Below, one piece after another: positions 37,731-46,344 of a stretch of DNA of 64,000 nucleotides; positions within the stretch are counted from its first letter, which is position 1, and each line of letters starts with the position of its first letter. The position numbers and the translations under genes were made by a program. This DNA comes from Pseudogemmobacter hezensis (GTDB taxonomy: Bacteria > Pseudomonadota > Alphaproteobacteria > Rhodobacterales > Rhodobacteraceae), in contig NZ_JABJXT010000003.1 in NCBI RefSeq assembly GCF_013155295.1, positions 1 through 64,000 of the forward strand. Reading direction: 5' to 3'. The notes beneath the pieces were generated by a model. The model did no database searches. It saw nothing but the letters and a program-made list of their open reading frames with translations, and was not told the origin of the DNA.

Positions 37731-39851
37731 ATGCAAATTGCACCGAACCAGCGCCAGGAACTGAATTTCCTTCGTGACTCGCTCGACGGCATCGACAAGG
37801 TCGTTGGGCGTGAGATGCGCCAGCCCTTTCGTGATCTGCGCAACCGTCTGGATGCATGGGCGGCGAAGGTTGCGGTCATCGGCCAGGTAAAGGCCGGGAA
37901 ATCGACATTTCTGAACGCCTTCCTTTACAGCCATGACTTTCTGCCCTCGGATGTGAACCCCTGGACCTCGGTGGTGACCAATATCCGGGTCAATATGCCC
38001 GGCGACCCGATCATGGGCGCGAAGTTTGAGTTTTTCGGCCAGAAAGACTGGGATGAGGTTATCAATGGCGACAGCCGTATCCGCAAACTGACCGAACAGC
38101 TGCTGCCGGGCTTTGACACCCAGCTTTTGCGCAAGCAAAGCGATGAGATGCGCCAGCGGGCTGAAAACCGTCTGGGCAAGCGCTATGCCGATCTCCTGGG
38201 CACGGTGCATGACTATGATTATGTCTCGTCGGATCTCTTGAAAAGCTATGTCTGCGCCGGGCCCGATGATGAGGCCGATACCGATGCGGCCGGGCGTTAC
38301 GCGATGCTGACCCGGGTGGCCAATGTCTATATGCGCCTGCCCGAATTCCAAGTGCCGACCATCATCACTGACACGCCCGGGGTCAATGATCCCTTCCTGG
38401 TGCGCGACGAATTCACCTGCCGCAGCCTTGATAAATCGGATGTATTCGTGATCGTTCTCTCGGCGCATCAACCGCTGACCGAGGTCGATATCGCGCTGAT
38501 CCGCATCCTGGCGAAACAGGACAACAAGGACGTTCTGGTCTTTGTGAACCGCATCGACGAGCTGGATGACTACGACAGTGATGTGCCCCGGGTGATCGAC
38601 GATGTCACCCGCCGTCTGTGCGGCGCGATCCCGGACATTGATTTCACCATCGTCGCGGGATCGGCCTGGATGGCGGATCTGACGCTGCAGGACGGGCCCG
38701 AGGCCGAGGCAGATCGGGCCGCGCTGGATGACACCCGTCTCGCCCGTTATATCCACTCGCGCTATGGCTATCTGCCCGATGACCGCTGCGAGCGGCTGAT
38801 GCTGGCCTCTGGCATGCGCGATGTGAAAATGGCGCTGTCGCAGGTGATCGACCAGGGGGTGGGTCGCCACCAGATGGCTCAGATCAAGGCCGATATCCGG
38901 GCCGAGCTGAATGGCGCCCTGTTCGTGGCACGCCGCGAGCGGGCCTCGCTGCAGACCCAGGCCGGTTCGGTGAACAGCGATGTCGCTAATATGGCGATCG
39001 AGGATCTGCAGGCCGAAATCGACGCCATCCGCAAAGTGCAGACCGAGCTGGAGGGCCATGTCGAGAACGCCGAGGCGCAGATCGAGAAAGTGCTGACCAA
39101 ATCCTGGTCGCGGCTGGAAACCCGGATGATCGGCGCGATTGAAAGCTTTATCGAGGATCAAAAGCCCGAATTCGAGGCCCGGATCATGTCCGGAAAGCTG
39201 CGGGGCGAGCCTGCGAAAGCGGTGGATATCGAGCTGTCGCCGCTGCAGCGTATCATGGAAAAAGAGCTGTCGGCTGCCTGGAAAAACTCGCGGGCGGGGA
39301 CTGATGTGGTGCTGTCCAATGGGCTGTCTTCTTGCCAGCAGACCATCAAAGACCGCTTTCAGGACCGGACAGAGGGCATCAGCCTTTCCGATCTGCCCTA
39401 TGATGAGTTCGCCTCGACGCTGACGCTGGCCAAGCGCTCTATGCGGGTCAATCTGATCGCCAATCGCAACTGGGCCTTCTGGCGCAAATCCTCGATCAAC
39501 CTCGAGAAAAGCCTGGCCGCGCTGCGGCTGATCGCTGCCGAAGAGCTGCGCCCGCCGATGGAGAAGATCCTCGCGGCCTTCAACGAGGCCCAGGTCGAAC
39601 GCGCCAGCGCCGGGATCGACCGGATCCGCGTGATGCTGCGCATGTTCGAGGTCTCGCTGAACGAGCGGGTTCATCGCCTGAAGAAAGACATGGTCGAATT
39701 CGAGATGGTGGTGAATGACGCCGACTTCCGTCGCCGGATCGTGCATCGCCTGCAAAGCCAGATGGAGGTGCTGGAGCGCCGCCTGATCAATCTGTCGGCG
39801 GTCGAAAGTGCCCTGGCGCAATCCGAAGTTGCCAGTGCCGTTGCAGCCTGA
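37731..39851 (+). CDS. Dynamin-like GTPase, large member of pair 2
   Basis: 706 residues. G1 GQVKAGKST (51-59), switch I SDVNPWTSV, G3 DTPGVND (about 214), G4 NRIDEL (about 273). The middle part has a long helix with coiled-coil character (about residues 415-460, rich in Glu/Gln/Ala). The counterpart of the aromatic motif is SMRVNLIANRNWAFWRKSS (about 566-584). It is 10 bases after the pair 1 small gene. The three large members share the same plan but differ widely outside the G domain, so they look like old paralogues rather than recent copies. Confidence 0.88.
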   Translation: MQIAPNQRQELNFLRDSLDGIDKVVGREMRQPFRDLRNRLDAWAAKVAVIGQVKAGKSTFLNAFLYSHDFLPSDVNPWTSVVTNIRVNMPGDPIMGAKFEFFGQKDWDEVINGDSRIRKLTEQLLPGFDTQLLRKQSDEMRQRAENRLGKRYADLLGTVHDYDYVSSDLLKSYVCAGPDDEADTDAAGRYAMLTRVANVYMRLPEFQVPTIITDTPGVNDPFLVRDEFTCRSLDKSDVFVIVLSAHQPLTEVDIALIRILAKQDNKDVLVFVNRIDELDDYDSDVPRVIDDVTRRLCGAIPDIDFTIVAGSAWMADLTLQDGPEAEADRAALDDTRLARYIHSRYGYLPDDRCERLMLASGMRDVKMALSQVIDQGVGRHQMAQIKADIRAELNGALFVARRERASLQTQAGSVNSDVANMAIEDLQAEIDAIRKVQTELEGHVENAEAQIEKVLTKSWSRLETRMIGAIESFIEDQKPEFEARIMSGKLRGEPAKAVDIELSPLQRIMEKELSAAWKNSRAGTDVVLSNGLSSCQQTIKDRFQDRTEGISLSDLPYDEFASTLTLAKRSMRVNLIANRNWAFWRKSSINLEKSLAALRLIAAEELRPPMEKILAAFNEAQVERASAGIDRIRVMLRMFEVSLNERVHRLKKDMVEFEMVVNDADFRRRIVHRLQSQMEVLERRLINLSAVESALAQSEVASAVAA

Positions 39852-39864
39852 GGCAGGGGGACCC

Positions 39865-41049
39865 ATGGAGTGTGATCCTCCCCTGTTCAAACAGATGGCC
39901 GATGCTGATTTTGATGCGGATCATCCCGCAGACGCCGATCCCGTCCCGGCGGCGCCGCCGGGCCTTGGGCAGCCTTTGGCGGAACGCGCCCCGCGCAAGC
40001 CGGGCATTGATCTGCAGGTCGTCGTCTGCGGCGAGGTCAGCTCTGGCAAGTCGACGTTGCTGAACACGCTTTTGCTTGGTCGGATGCTGCCCGACAATCT
40101 GGGCGCGGCAACCCGCCCCGGCGTGGTGGTGACGGGCGGCGGCGGTGAGATCGGCTGCTGGCGTCAGGATGAAGAGACCCTGACCCCGATCACCGATCCT
40201 GAGGCATTGCGTGATGCCGCCCTGATCCATGTTGCAACCGATCTGCCGCATCTCGACGGGATCGAGCTGATCGAGATGCCGCTGACCACCGCCGAGGCAA
40301 TAACCGCGCAGGATCTTGAAACGGTTCGCAACGCTGACGCGCTGATCTGGGTCACCATCGGCTCGCAGGCCTGGCGGCTGACCGAGCGCAGGATCCTGGA
40401 CGAGCTGCATGCAGTCCGCCCGGCCCGTGGCCTGATTGTGATTTCCCGCGCCGACAAGCTGCGCAATGAGGTCGATCGCGACAAGATCATCGAGCGGGTT
40501 CGCTGTGAAGCCGCCAGCTATTATCCCGACGTGATGTTTCTGGGCGCGTCGCGGCAGGCGCTGGAGGCGGCCGCCAGTTCGGATTTGGCATGGGCGGGCA
40601 TTGGCGGGTCGGATCTGGCTTTGCGCCTGATGGCCTGGCGCGAAGAGGTTTCGCCAATGGATGTCGTGCCGGATGTCGTTTCGAACCCGGCCTCTGGGCT
40701 GACGCAGCCGGCAGAGCGGGCCTCTGGCCTGGGGCCGCCGCAGGAAGCGGGGCTTCCGGCCTCATCCCTGGCCGCGCCGTCCCGGGTGGCGGTGGCAAAG
40801 GGCGCTTTGTCGGGGGTTGGCGTGACGGGGGTTGGCGTGACGGGGGCGCTGACAGAGGTTTTGGCCGAGGTTTCGGCGGGTGGCGGCGGGGCAACCGGCC
40901 CGGTTGAGTTCACTTTGCCTGCGGGCCTGTCGCGGCTGCCCACCCGGCAGGCTGCAAATGGCACAAATGCCGAAAGCGGAAAATCTGAGGCCGGTCACCG
41001 AAAATCCACCTTCGATCCACAAATTTTCCACAAACTGAGAACAATTTGA
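39865..41049 (+). CDS. Small GTPase-like protein of pair 2 with degenerate G3 motif
   Basis: 394 residues from ATG 39865, preceded by AGGGGGA. G1 is intact (GEVSSGKS, 56-63) and the G4 position reads SRADKL (about 195), but the G3 motif DTPG, expected after LIE at about 136, is replaced by EMPL. Hydrolysis or switching may therefore be altered. Switch I also departs from the other small members (NLGAATRPGVVV). The C-terminal half is low-complexity, with GVGVTG duplicated by an exact 15-bp DNA repeat. It lacks the LWNEL-type tail helix of pairs 1 and 3. It may be a regulatory or structural subunit of its large partner. Confidence 0.75.
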   Translation: MECDPPLFKQMADADFDADHPADADPVPAAPPGLGQPLAERAPRKPGIDLQVVVCGEVSSGKSTLLNTLLLGRMLPDNLGAATRPGVVVTGGGGEIGCWRQDEETLTPITDPEALRDAALIHVATDLPHLDGIELIEMPLTTAEAITAQDLETVRNADALIWVTIGSQAWRLTERRILDELHAVRPARGLIVISRADKLRNEVDRDKIIERVRCEAASYYPDVMFLGASRQALEAAASSDLAWAGIGGSDLALRLMAWREEVSPMDVVPDVVSNPASGLTQPAERASGLGPPQEAGLPASSLAAPSRVAVAKGALSGVGVTGVGVTGALTEVLAEVSAGGGGATGPVEFTLPAGLSRLPTRQAANGTNAESGKSEAGHRKSTFDPQIFHKLRTI

Positions 41050-41267
41050 GTCGCATCGGAAGGAATGATTCCGTGACGACCCTGTCGGGTCTCGTGTCAG
41101 TTACGATTTTTCGGCGCAGTTAAGCGCCAGACAATTCGGCAACCGCGAGTATCGCACAGCCCTGTCACCAATCCTCTTTTCGTGACGAACCGGCGGACGC
41201 GCCCGACGAGGGCGTGCTCGCATGTGAGCCGCGTTTTGTGTGCTCCTGCAAAAGGGAGAAATGGTTT

Positions 41268-43451
41268 ATGACGGGTGGGATGACGAGCAGGGGCGGCGCG
41301 ACCGAAGGGGCTGTTGAAGAGGCACCGGAAACGGATCGGGCGCAGAACCGCTATTTGCTGCGCCACGGGTCAGAGCTGATCGGGCCGTTTTTCCACACGC
41401 TGGACACTTTGCGCGACACGGTTGCGGAACAGGCCGAAACGGCCGATCCGGCAATGGGCAAGAAGCTGTCGGCGCTGGCAAAGAAGATCGACAACTTCGA
41501 GGCCTCGGTCACGCTGGTGGGCCAGGTGAAGGCGGGTAAGACCTCGCTGGTCAATGTGCTGTCGGGCAATGTCGGCCTGCTGCCATCGGATGTGAACCCC
41601 TGGACCTCGGTGGTCACCTCGCTGCATATCAATTCGCGCAGCAATACCGTTAAAACCCGCGCGCAGTTTCGGTTTTTCGACGACGGTGAATGGAATAAAA
41701 TCGTGCGCGGCGGTGGCCGTATCGGCGAGCTGGCCGGGCGGGCCGGGGCCGATGAGGACCTCGACAAGCTGCGCGCCCAGATCGAGACGATGCGCGACAC
41801 CGCGCGTCGCCGCCTGTCCTCGAGCTTTGAGGCGCTTTTAGGCAAGACCCATAAATACGGCTATGTCGACCGTGAACTGATCGAGCGCTATGTCTGCCTT
41901 GGTGACCCCGACGAGCTGGAGCTGAACCCCAAAAGCCAGCAGGGCCGCTTCTCCGATATCACCAAATCGGCCGATATCTGGCTGGATCGCCCTGAGCTTC
42001 CCGGCACCTATCTGTTCCGCGACACGCCCGGGGTGAACGACACTTTCCTTGTGCGCGAACAGATCACCATTCAGGCGCTGCGCGGATCCAAGGTCTGCGT
42101 GGTGGTGCTTTCGGCTCATGAGGCGCTGAACACCACCGATCTGGCGCTTGTGCGGCTGATCTCGAATTATGAATCGCGCCAGGTGATCCTGTTTGTGAAC
42201 CGCATCGACGAGCTGGCCCAGCCATCGGCGCAGGTGGCAGAGATCCGTGACAGCATTACCCAGACCCTGAAATCCTACAGCCGCCTGAAGGGGGCCAGCG
42301 TGGTTTTCGGCTCGGCGCGTTGGGCGGAAATGGCGCTATCGGGGGACCTGGAGGGCCTGGATGAGGATGCCCGCGCCGCGCTGGATGACTGGACGGCCAA
42401 TAGCGGTATCGCCGCCGATGCCGATCAGATGGCCCATCTGTGGCACCTGTCGGGCGTGCCCGCGCTGATGCATACGATCAATGAGCGGATCATCGAACGC
42501 TCTGGTGCCCGCCACCTTGAGGCGGTGCGCGCTGCGCTGTCGAATATCACCAGCGCCATGGCGGCGCGTCAGGCGCTGGCGGCGGGGCGTGATACGGCCG
42601 GGCGGCTGGCAAAGCTGGATCCGGCGGTGCTGCGCCAGGAGCTGGCGGATCTTGGCACCCGCGCAAAGCAAAAGCTGGATGAGACGCTGGCACGGCTTGA
42701 GAATGAGCTGGCCCCGGCGCTGGCCCAGGTGCAGGATGACTATGTGAACCGCGCCACAGAGGCTCTGGGCGAGCATCTGCGTCAGGGCAATGGCGGCGAC
42801 AGCTGGACCTTCAATTCCTCGGGTCTGCGCCTGGTGTTGCGCACCACCTATGACCGCTTTTCGGCCCGCGCCCGCGCACAGGTGGAATCGGTCTTCTTTG
42901 GCGCATCCTCGGATCTGGGCGGGGTCTATATCGGCACGCTTGGCCTGGAGATCGACGGTTTCCATATCGAGCCGCCGCAGGTGCCAAAGGCCCCGCCGCC
43001 AATCGTGCTGGGCAAGACCATCGCTGTCGATCTGGGGGGCAACTGGTGGAAACGCTGGTGGCAGCGCCGCAAGGATCCGGCCAATCTGGCGGGCGAATAT
43101 CGTGACCTGATCGACGCCGAAATCGGCTCGGTCATCCAGGATCTGAAAGAAAACCAGCTTTCCGAAGTGTTCGGCGAGATGCGGCGCGTGTTCGACGAAT
43201 TCCTCGCCGAGCAAAGCGAGACGGTGCTGGATCTGCTGCGCCAGGCGGTCGAGCATGATGCGGCCGCTGGCGCGGGGGATGACGCCGATCAGGCCGCAGG
43301 CGCAGGCGATCCGACCGATACGCGCGATTTTACAACGATTATCAACGGGGTGCTGGGCAATTTCCGCCTGACCGAAGCCCCGGAAGAGCCGCAGTCCGAA
43401 GACGAGGGCAGCGACACATTTGAACTGCGTAAAGTGGTGGGAGGGTATTGA
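41268..43451 (+). CDS. Dynamin-like GTPase, large member of pair 3
   Basis: 727 residues from ATG 41268, with GGGAG at 41254-41258. G1 GQVKAGKTS (85-93), switch I SDVNPWTSV, G3 DTPGVND (about 252), G4 NRIDEL (about 311). The helical region includes two stretches with coiled-coil tendency (about 450-510). The aromatic motif TIAVDLGGNWWKRWW is the strongest of the three. The tail is acidic. A 218-base gap separates it from pair 2 and may hold a second promoter. It is the closest relative of the pair 1 large protein by motif spacing. Confidence 0.88.
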   Translation: MTGGMTSRGGATEGAVEEAPETDRAQNRYLLRHGSELIGPFFHTLDTLRDTVAEQAETADPAMGKKLSALAKKIDNFEASVTLVGQVKAGKTSLVNVLSGNVGLLPSDVNPWTSVVTSLHINSRSNTVKTRAQFRFFDDGEWNKIVRGGGRIGELAGRAGADEDLDKLRAQIETMRDTARRRLSSSFEALLGKTHKYGYVDRELIERYVCLGDPDELELNPKSQQGRFSDITKSADIWLDRPELPGTYLFRDTPGVNDTFLVREQITIQALRGSKVCVVVLSAHEALNTTDLALVRLISNYESRQVILFVNRIDELAQPSAQVAEIRDSITQTLKSYSRLKGASVVFGSARWAEMALSGDLEGLDEDARAALDDWTANSGIAADADQMAHLWHLSGVPALMHTINERIIERSGARHLEAVRAALSNITSAMAARQALAAGRDTAGRLAKLDPAVLRQELADLGTRAKQKLDETLARLENELAPALAQVQDDYVNRATEALGEHLRQGNGGDSWTFNSSGLRLVLRTTYDRFSARARAQVESVFFGASSDLGGVYIGTLGLEIDGFHIEPPQVPKAPPPIVLGKTIAVDLGGNWWKRWWQRRKDPANLAGEYRDLIDAEIGSVIQDLKENQLSEVFGEMRRVFDEFLAEQSETVLDLLRQAVEHDAAAGAGDDADQAAGAGDPTDTRDFTTIINGVLGNFRLTEAPEEPQSEDEGSDTFELRKVVGGY

Positions 43452-44911
43452 TGGAAAACGGGCAGGACAGAGAACGTTTCGTCTCGGCCGCACAGCTGAA
43501 CCGACTGGCCGACTGGAGCATGCGCAAGCCGGTTATCGCGCTGATGGGCGAATTCAGTGCCGGTAAATCGACGCTGATGAATCTGCTGATCGGCCAGAAT
43601 ATTCTGCCGACCCAGGTCACCGCCACCCGCATGCCGCCGGTCTGGCTGCGCTATGGCGAGGGCGAGCCCTATCTGGTTGACCATGCGGGCAATCACCATC
43701 CGGTGGACCTGAGCGATCAGGCCTCGATCCCGTTGGCGAACACCAGCTATATCCGGCTGTTTTGCAAGGCCGAGATCCTGCAGCATTGCGATCTGATCGA
43801 CACGCCCGGCATCTCAGACCCGAATATCAAGGTCGAAAACTGGATCCGCACCATCCGCTATGCGAATGCGGTGATGTGGTGCACCCATGCGGGCCAGGCC
43901 TGGCGCGAAAGCGAGCGCGGCGCCTGGGAGGCGCTGCCAAAACGGCTGCGCCAGACCTCTATTCTGCTGGTAACGCGCAAAGATAAGATCACCTCGGAAC
44001 TGGATCGCCGCAAGATCGAGCGGCGGCTTGAGCGCGAGACCCAAAGCCTGTTCAACGCCCGGATGTTCATCTCGCTGACCAATGCCATCAAGGCCCGCCA
44101 GTCGGGTGACACGGGGGGCTGGGCCGACAGCGGCGCGCAGGATTTCTCGGAAATGCTGTCGAAGATTGTCGAGGGCGTTTCGGTGCAGCGCAGCTTCCTG
44201 ATGGCACGCTATACGCTGGGTACTGCTCTGGCCGATGCGGCAGCACCTGTCGCGGATAGGGCGCCGATCATTGCTGAAGCCGTGCCTGCCGCCGCAAGCG
44301 GGACCATTCATGAGATCCGCCCGACGGTGGTTGAACTGCCGGTCGGCCTGATCCCGACGGTTCCGTCTGAAAGCGATCTTTCGGGGGCCGATCTGGCCGG
44401 GGTTCTCAGCCAGAAAGAGGCCGCGCCACAGCCGGATGAGGCAGCCGTGGCAAGGCCTGCGCCGGAAACCACTGGCGATGATCTGTCGCTTGGATGGGCG
44501 CCAAAGCCGAAGGTTGATCTGAACAGCTATCGTCTCAAAACGCCGGTGACTGAAAAGCCTGATTCAGAAGCAATGCGCCGCGTTGATCTGAATAGCTATC
44601 GCCTGATTGATCCGGCGCTGCGCCCTTCATTAGCGGCTGATAATGCAGTCATTGCAATCAATGGTGATATTAAGTCGGATTCAGATCAACCAAAAGTTGT
44701 TGATGATGCGGGTGATATTGGTGTCACTGTGGGTATTTCCCAAAATAATCGCCAAAACGAAGTAGACAGAATACGAGAAATCTGGGAACAACTGAAACAG
44801 CAGTACGATATCTGGCAAACGCCCAGCCTTGTTGCCGCCTTCGGGCAGCTTCTTGGTGAGAATGGTCTGAATGACCGCAAAGAGGCGCAAAGACGGGTAT
44901 CAATCAGATAA
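43451..44911 (+). CDS. Small dynamin-family GTPase, partner of pair 3
   Basis: 486 residues; the ATG overlaps the stop of the large gene (TGATG). G1 GEFSAGKS (33-40), switch I PTQVTATRMPPVWL, G3 DTPGISDPN (about 117), and a TRKDKI motif in the G4 position (about 175). After the G domain comes a linker in which the octapeptide VDLNSYRL occurs twice about 26 residues apart, then a tail helix REIWEQLKQQYD similar to that of the pair 1 small GTPase. The last 300 bases are visibly more AT-rich than the rest. The repeated octapeptide looks like a docking motif (inference). Confidence 0.83.
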   Translation: MENGQDRERFVSAAQLNRLADWSMRKPVIALMGEFSAGKSTLMNLLIGQNILPTQVTATRMPPVWLRYGEGEPYLVDHAGNHHPVDLSDQASIPLANTSYIRLFCKAEILQHCDLIDTPGISDPNIKVENWIRTIRYANAVMWCTHAGQAWRESERGAWEALPKRLRQTSILLVTRKDKITSELDRRKIERRLERETQSLFNARMFISLTNAIKARQSGDTGGWADSGAQDFSEMLSKIVEGVSVQRSFLMARYTLGTALADAAAPVADRAPIIAEAVPAAASGTIHEIRPTVVELPVGLIPTVPSESDLSGADLAGVLSQKEAAPQPDEAAVARPAPETTGDDLSLGWAPKPKVDLNSYRLKTPVTEKPDSEAMRRVDLNSYRLIDPALRPSLAADNAVIAINGDIKSDSDQPKVVDDAGDIGVTVGISQNNRQNEVDRIREIWEQLKQQYDIWQTPSLVAAFGQLLGENGLNDRKEAQRRVSIR

Positions 44912-45008
44912 TAATAACGGCAGGCATTGAATTGAACCTCGTGAAAAGATTCACTCAGGCTTGCTGAGGGGTTTGCGCAATTGCGCAGATCATCGCAACG
45001 AATTTTTT

Positions 45009-45037
45009 GCCCGCACACCCGCAGGGGTGATGCGGGC
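45009..45037 (+). terminator. Stable hairpin after the GTPase operon
   Basis: GCCCGCACACCC (45009-45020), a GCAG loop and GGGTG-A-TGCGGGC (45025-45037) form a 12-bp stem with one bulged base, about 100 bases after the last GTPase stop. No U-run follows on the plus strand, so termination efficiency is uncertain. Confidence 0.5.
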
Positions 45038-45078
45038 TTAGCCCAAAGTTAGCCAGTAGCCAACAGAGCCAGTGTTAA

Positions 45079-45654
45079 GTGATTGATTTGTTCGGTATAG
45101 GACGGGTGCCGCAGCTGCCCCAGGAAAGGCCAGAGGCGCCTTCGGACTATTTCGGGCCGGCCAATTTCACCTGGCTGTTGCGTGGCTTGCTGGGCGGAAT
45201 GCCACAGCCAGGCTATTTGCGCGCATTTGATGATGATGCAGACGCGATCTCCCGGATGGGGGTGACGACAGTTGTCACCCTGACCGATGAGTGGCGCATG
45301 CCCGAAGAGCATTTTCTCTGCCACGGCCTGCGAAATGTCTATGTTCCAATTCCCGATATGGCGCCGCCTGAAATGGATCAGGCTGTTGCAGTTTGCGACG
45401 AGGTCGCCGGGATTATTGAAAATGGGGGCAGTGTTGCGTTCCATTGTCGTGCCGGACGGGGACGTACCGGCACAATGCTTGCCGCAATGCTGATTTGGTA
45501 TCGCCTGGAATTTGACACAGCGATCCGATTGATAAAGGCAGCAAACAAAAACTGGATCGAGTCTGACGCTCAGATGTCATTTCTCGAGCAGTTCTCACAG
45601 ATGCTTCTGAATGGTTCAGTTGTATCGAAATCCGAAGGCGGCTCCTGGGCATGA
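45079..45654 (+). CDS. Dual-specificity/tyrosine phosphatase-like protein
   Basis: 191 residues from a GTG at 45079. The cysteine-phosphatase active site HCRAGRGRTGT (CX5R plus the following Thr) is intact at about residues 121-131. The general acid is probably an Asp in the loop VTLTDEWRMPE or PIPDMAPPE. The N-terminal WLLRGLLGGMPQPGYL is typical of DSPs that act on phosphotyrosine, phosphoserine or phosphoinositides. It follows the GTPase genes on the same strand. A possible role is reversal of phosphorylation on a GTPase or lipid head group (inference). Confidence 0.85.
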   Translation: MIDLFGIGRVPQLPQERPEAPSDYFGPANFTWLLRGLLGGMPQPGYLRAFDDDADAISRMGVTTVVTLTDEWRMPEEHFLCHGLRNVYVPIPDMAPPEMDQAVAVCDEVAGIIENGGSVAFHCRAGRGRTGTMLAAMLIWYRLEFDTAIRLIKAANKNWIESDAQMSFLEQFSQMLLNGSVVSKSEGGSWA

Positions 45655-45744
45655 TAAAGGCCATTAACCGCCACTTCGGGCCGGAAACTACCTGGGGTGG
45701 GTTTTATACACCCCTTATGTCTTTAAGAGGGTAAAGGAAGTAAA

Positions 45745-46146
45745 ATGTCACTCGACAAAGCTCTGCAAAACGCCATGTCAACGATCCCCGAGTGCCTCGC
45801 CTCCGGCTATGTCGATATGGAAACCGGGATGCTTCTGGGCATCTTCACCGTCGACTCCCATCCGCAAGAGGTGCTTGATACCCTCGCCGCTGCGACCGCT
45901 GATCTTTTCCAGGGCTCGTCGGTTGTGCAAATTGAGAATATCTTCAAAAAAGCACGCGGCACCAAATCGGATAACCATTACTTCAATGAGTTTCTGATCT
46001 TCTCGGAAAACCTTATCCACGTTTTCATGCGCACCAAGCGCTATCCCGGCCACGTGACCTGCTTCGTCTGCCGCAAAAGCGCAAACCCCGGCATGGTGCT
46101 TACCAAGGCCCGCATGTCGCTGGACGCAGTCACCAGCGCTGTCTGA
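45745..46146 (+). CDS. Roadblock/LC7-like small protein
   Basis: 133 residues with an AAAGGAAG ribosome site. Predicted order is helix, two strands (SGYVDMETGMLLGIFTV), helix (PQEVLDTLAAATADLF), three strands (FLIFSENLIHVFMRT, HVTCFVCRKS, ANPGMVLTKARM) and a last short helix. This is the roadblock/LC7 order, as in MglB. Such proteins dimerise and regulate small GTPases; bacterial MglB is the GAP of MglA. Its place next to six GTPase genes supports a regulator role, but the fold call rests on pattern reading only. Confidence 0.6.
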   Translation: MSLDKALQNAMSTIPECLASGYVDMETGMLLGIFTVDSHPQEVLDTLAAATADLFQGSSVVQIENIFKKARGTKSDNHYFNEFLIFSENLIHVFMRTKRYPGHVTCFVCRKSANPGMVLTKARMSLDAVTSAV

Positions 46147-46157
46147 TGCAACTGGCC

Positions 46158-46186
46158 AGGCCTGCCCCGCAGATCGGGGCGGGCCT
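46158..46186 (+). terminator. Hairpin after the roadblock-like gene
   Basis: AGGCCTGCCCCG (46158-46169) and CGGGGCGGGCCT (46175-46186) form a 12-bp stem with one G-T pair and a 5-base loop, 11 bases after the stop. It has no U-run, so it may be a Rho-assisted end or an mRNA-stabilising element. Confidence 0.5.
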
Positions 46187-46344
46187 GACCGTCGGCGGCG
46201 GATGACCGCTGGCCGACACAGGCGGGATCTGTGTAATGGGTAATTGTGTAGCCGAATATGTGCCTCAGCGGTGCGGCCTGCCCGCGACCGAGTGGCCGAT
46301 ACTGCTTTGCGCAGGCCTGTTTCGCCCGTTGATCGGGGGCTGAG

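Noticed and set aside
37701-39890. 729-codon antisense frame opposite the pair 2 large GTPase
   Set aside because: High GC gives long open antisense frames; the plus-strand protein has clear GTPase motifs, and the antisense translation is His/Arg/Gly/Asp-rich without domains.
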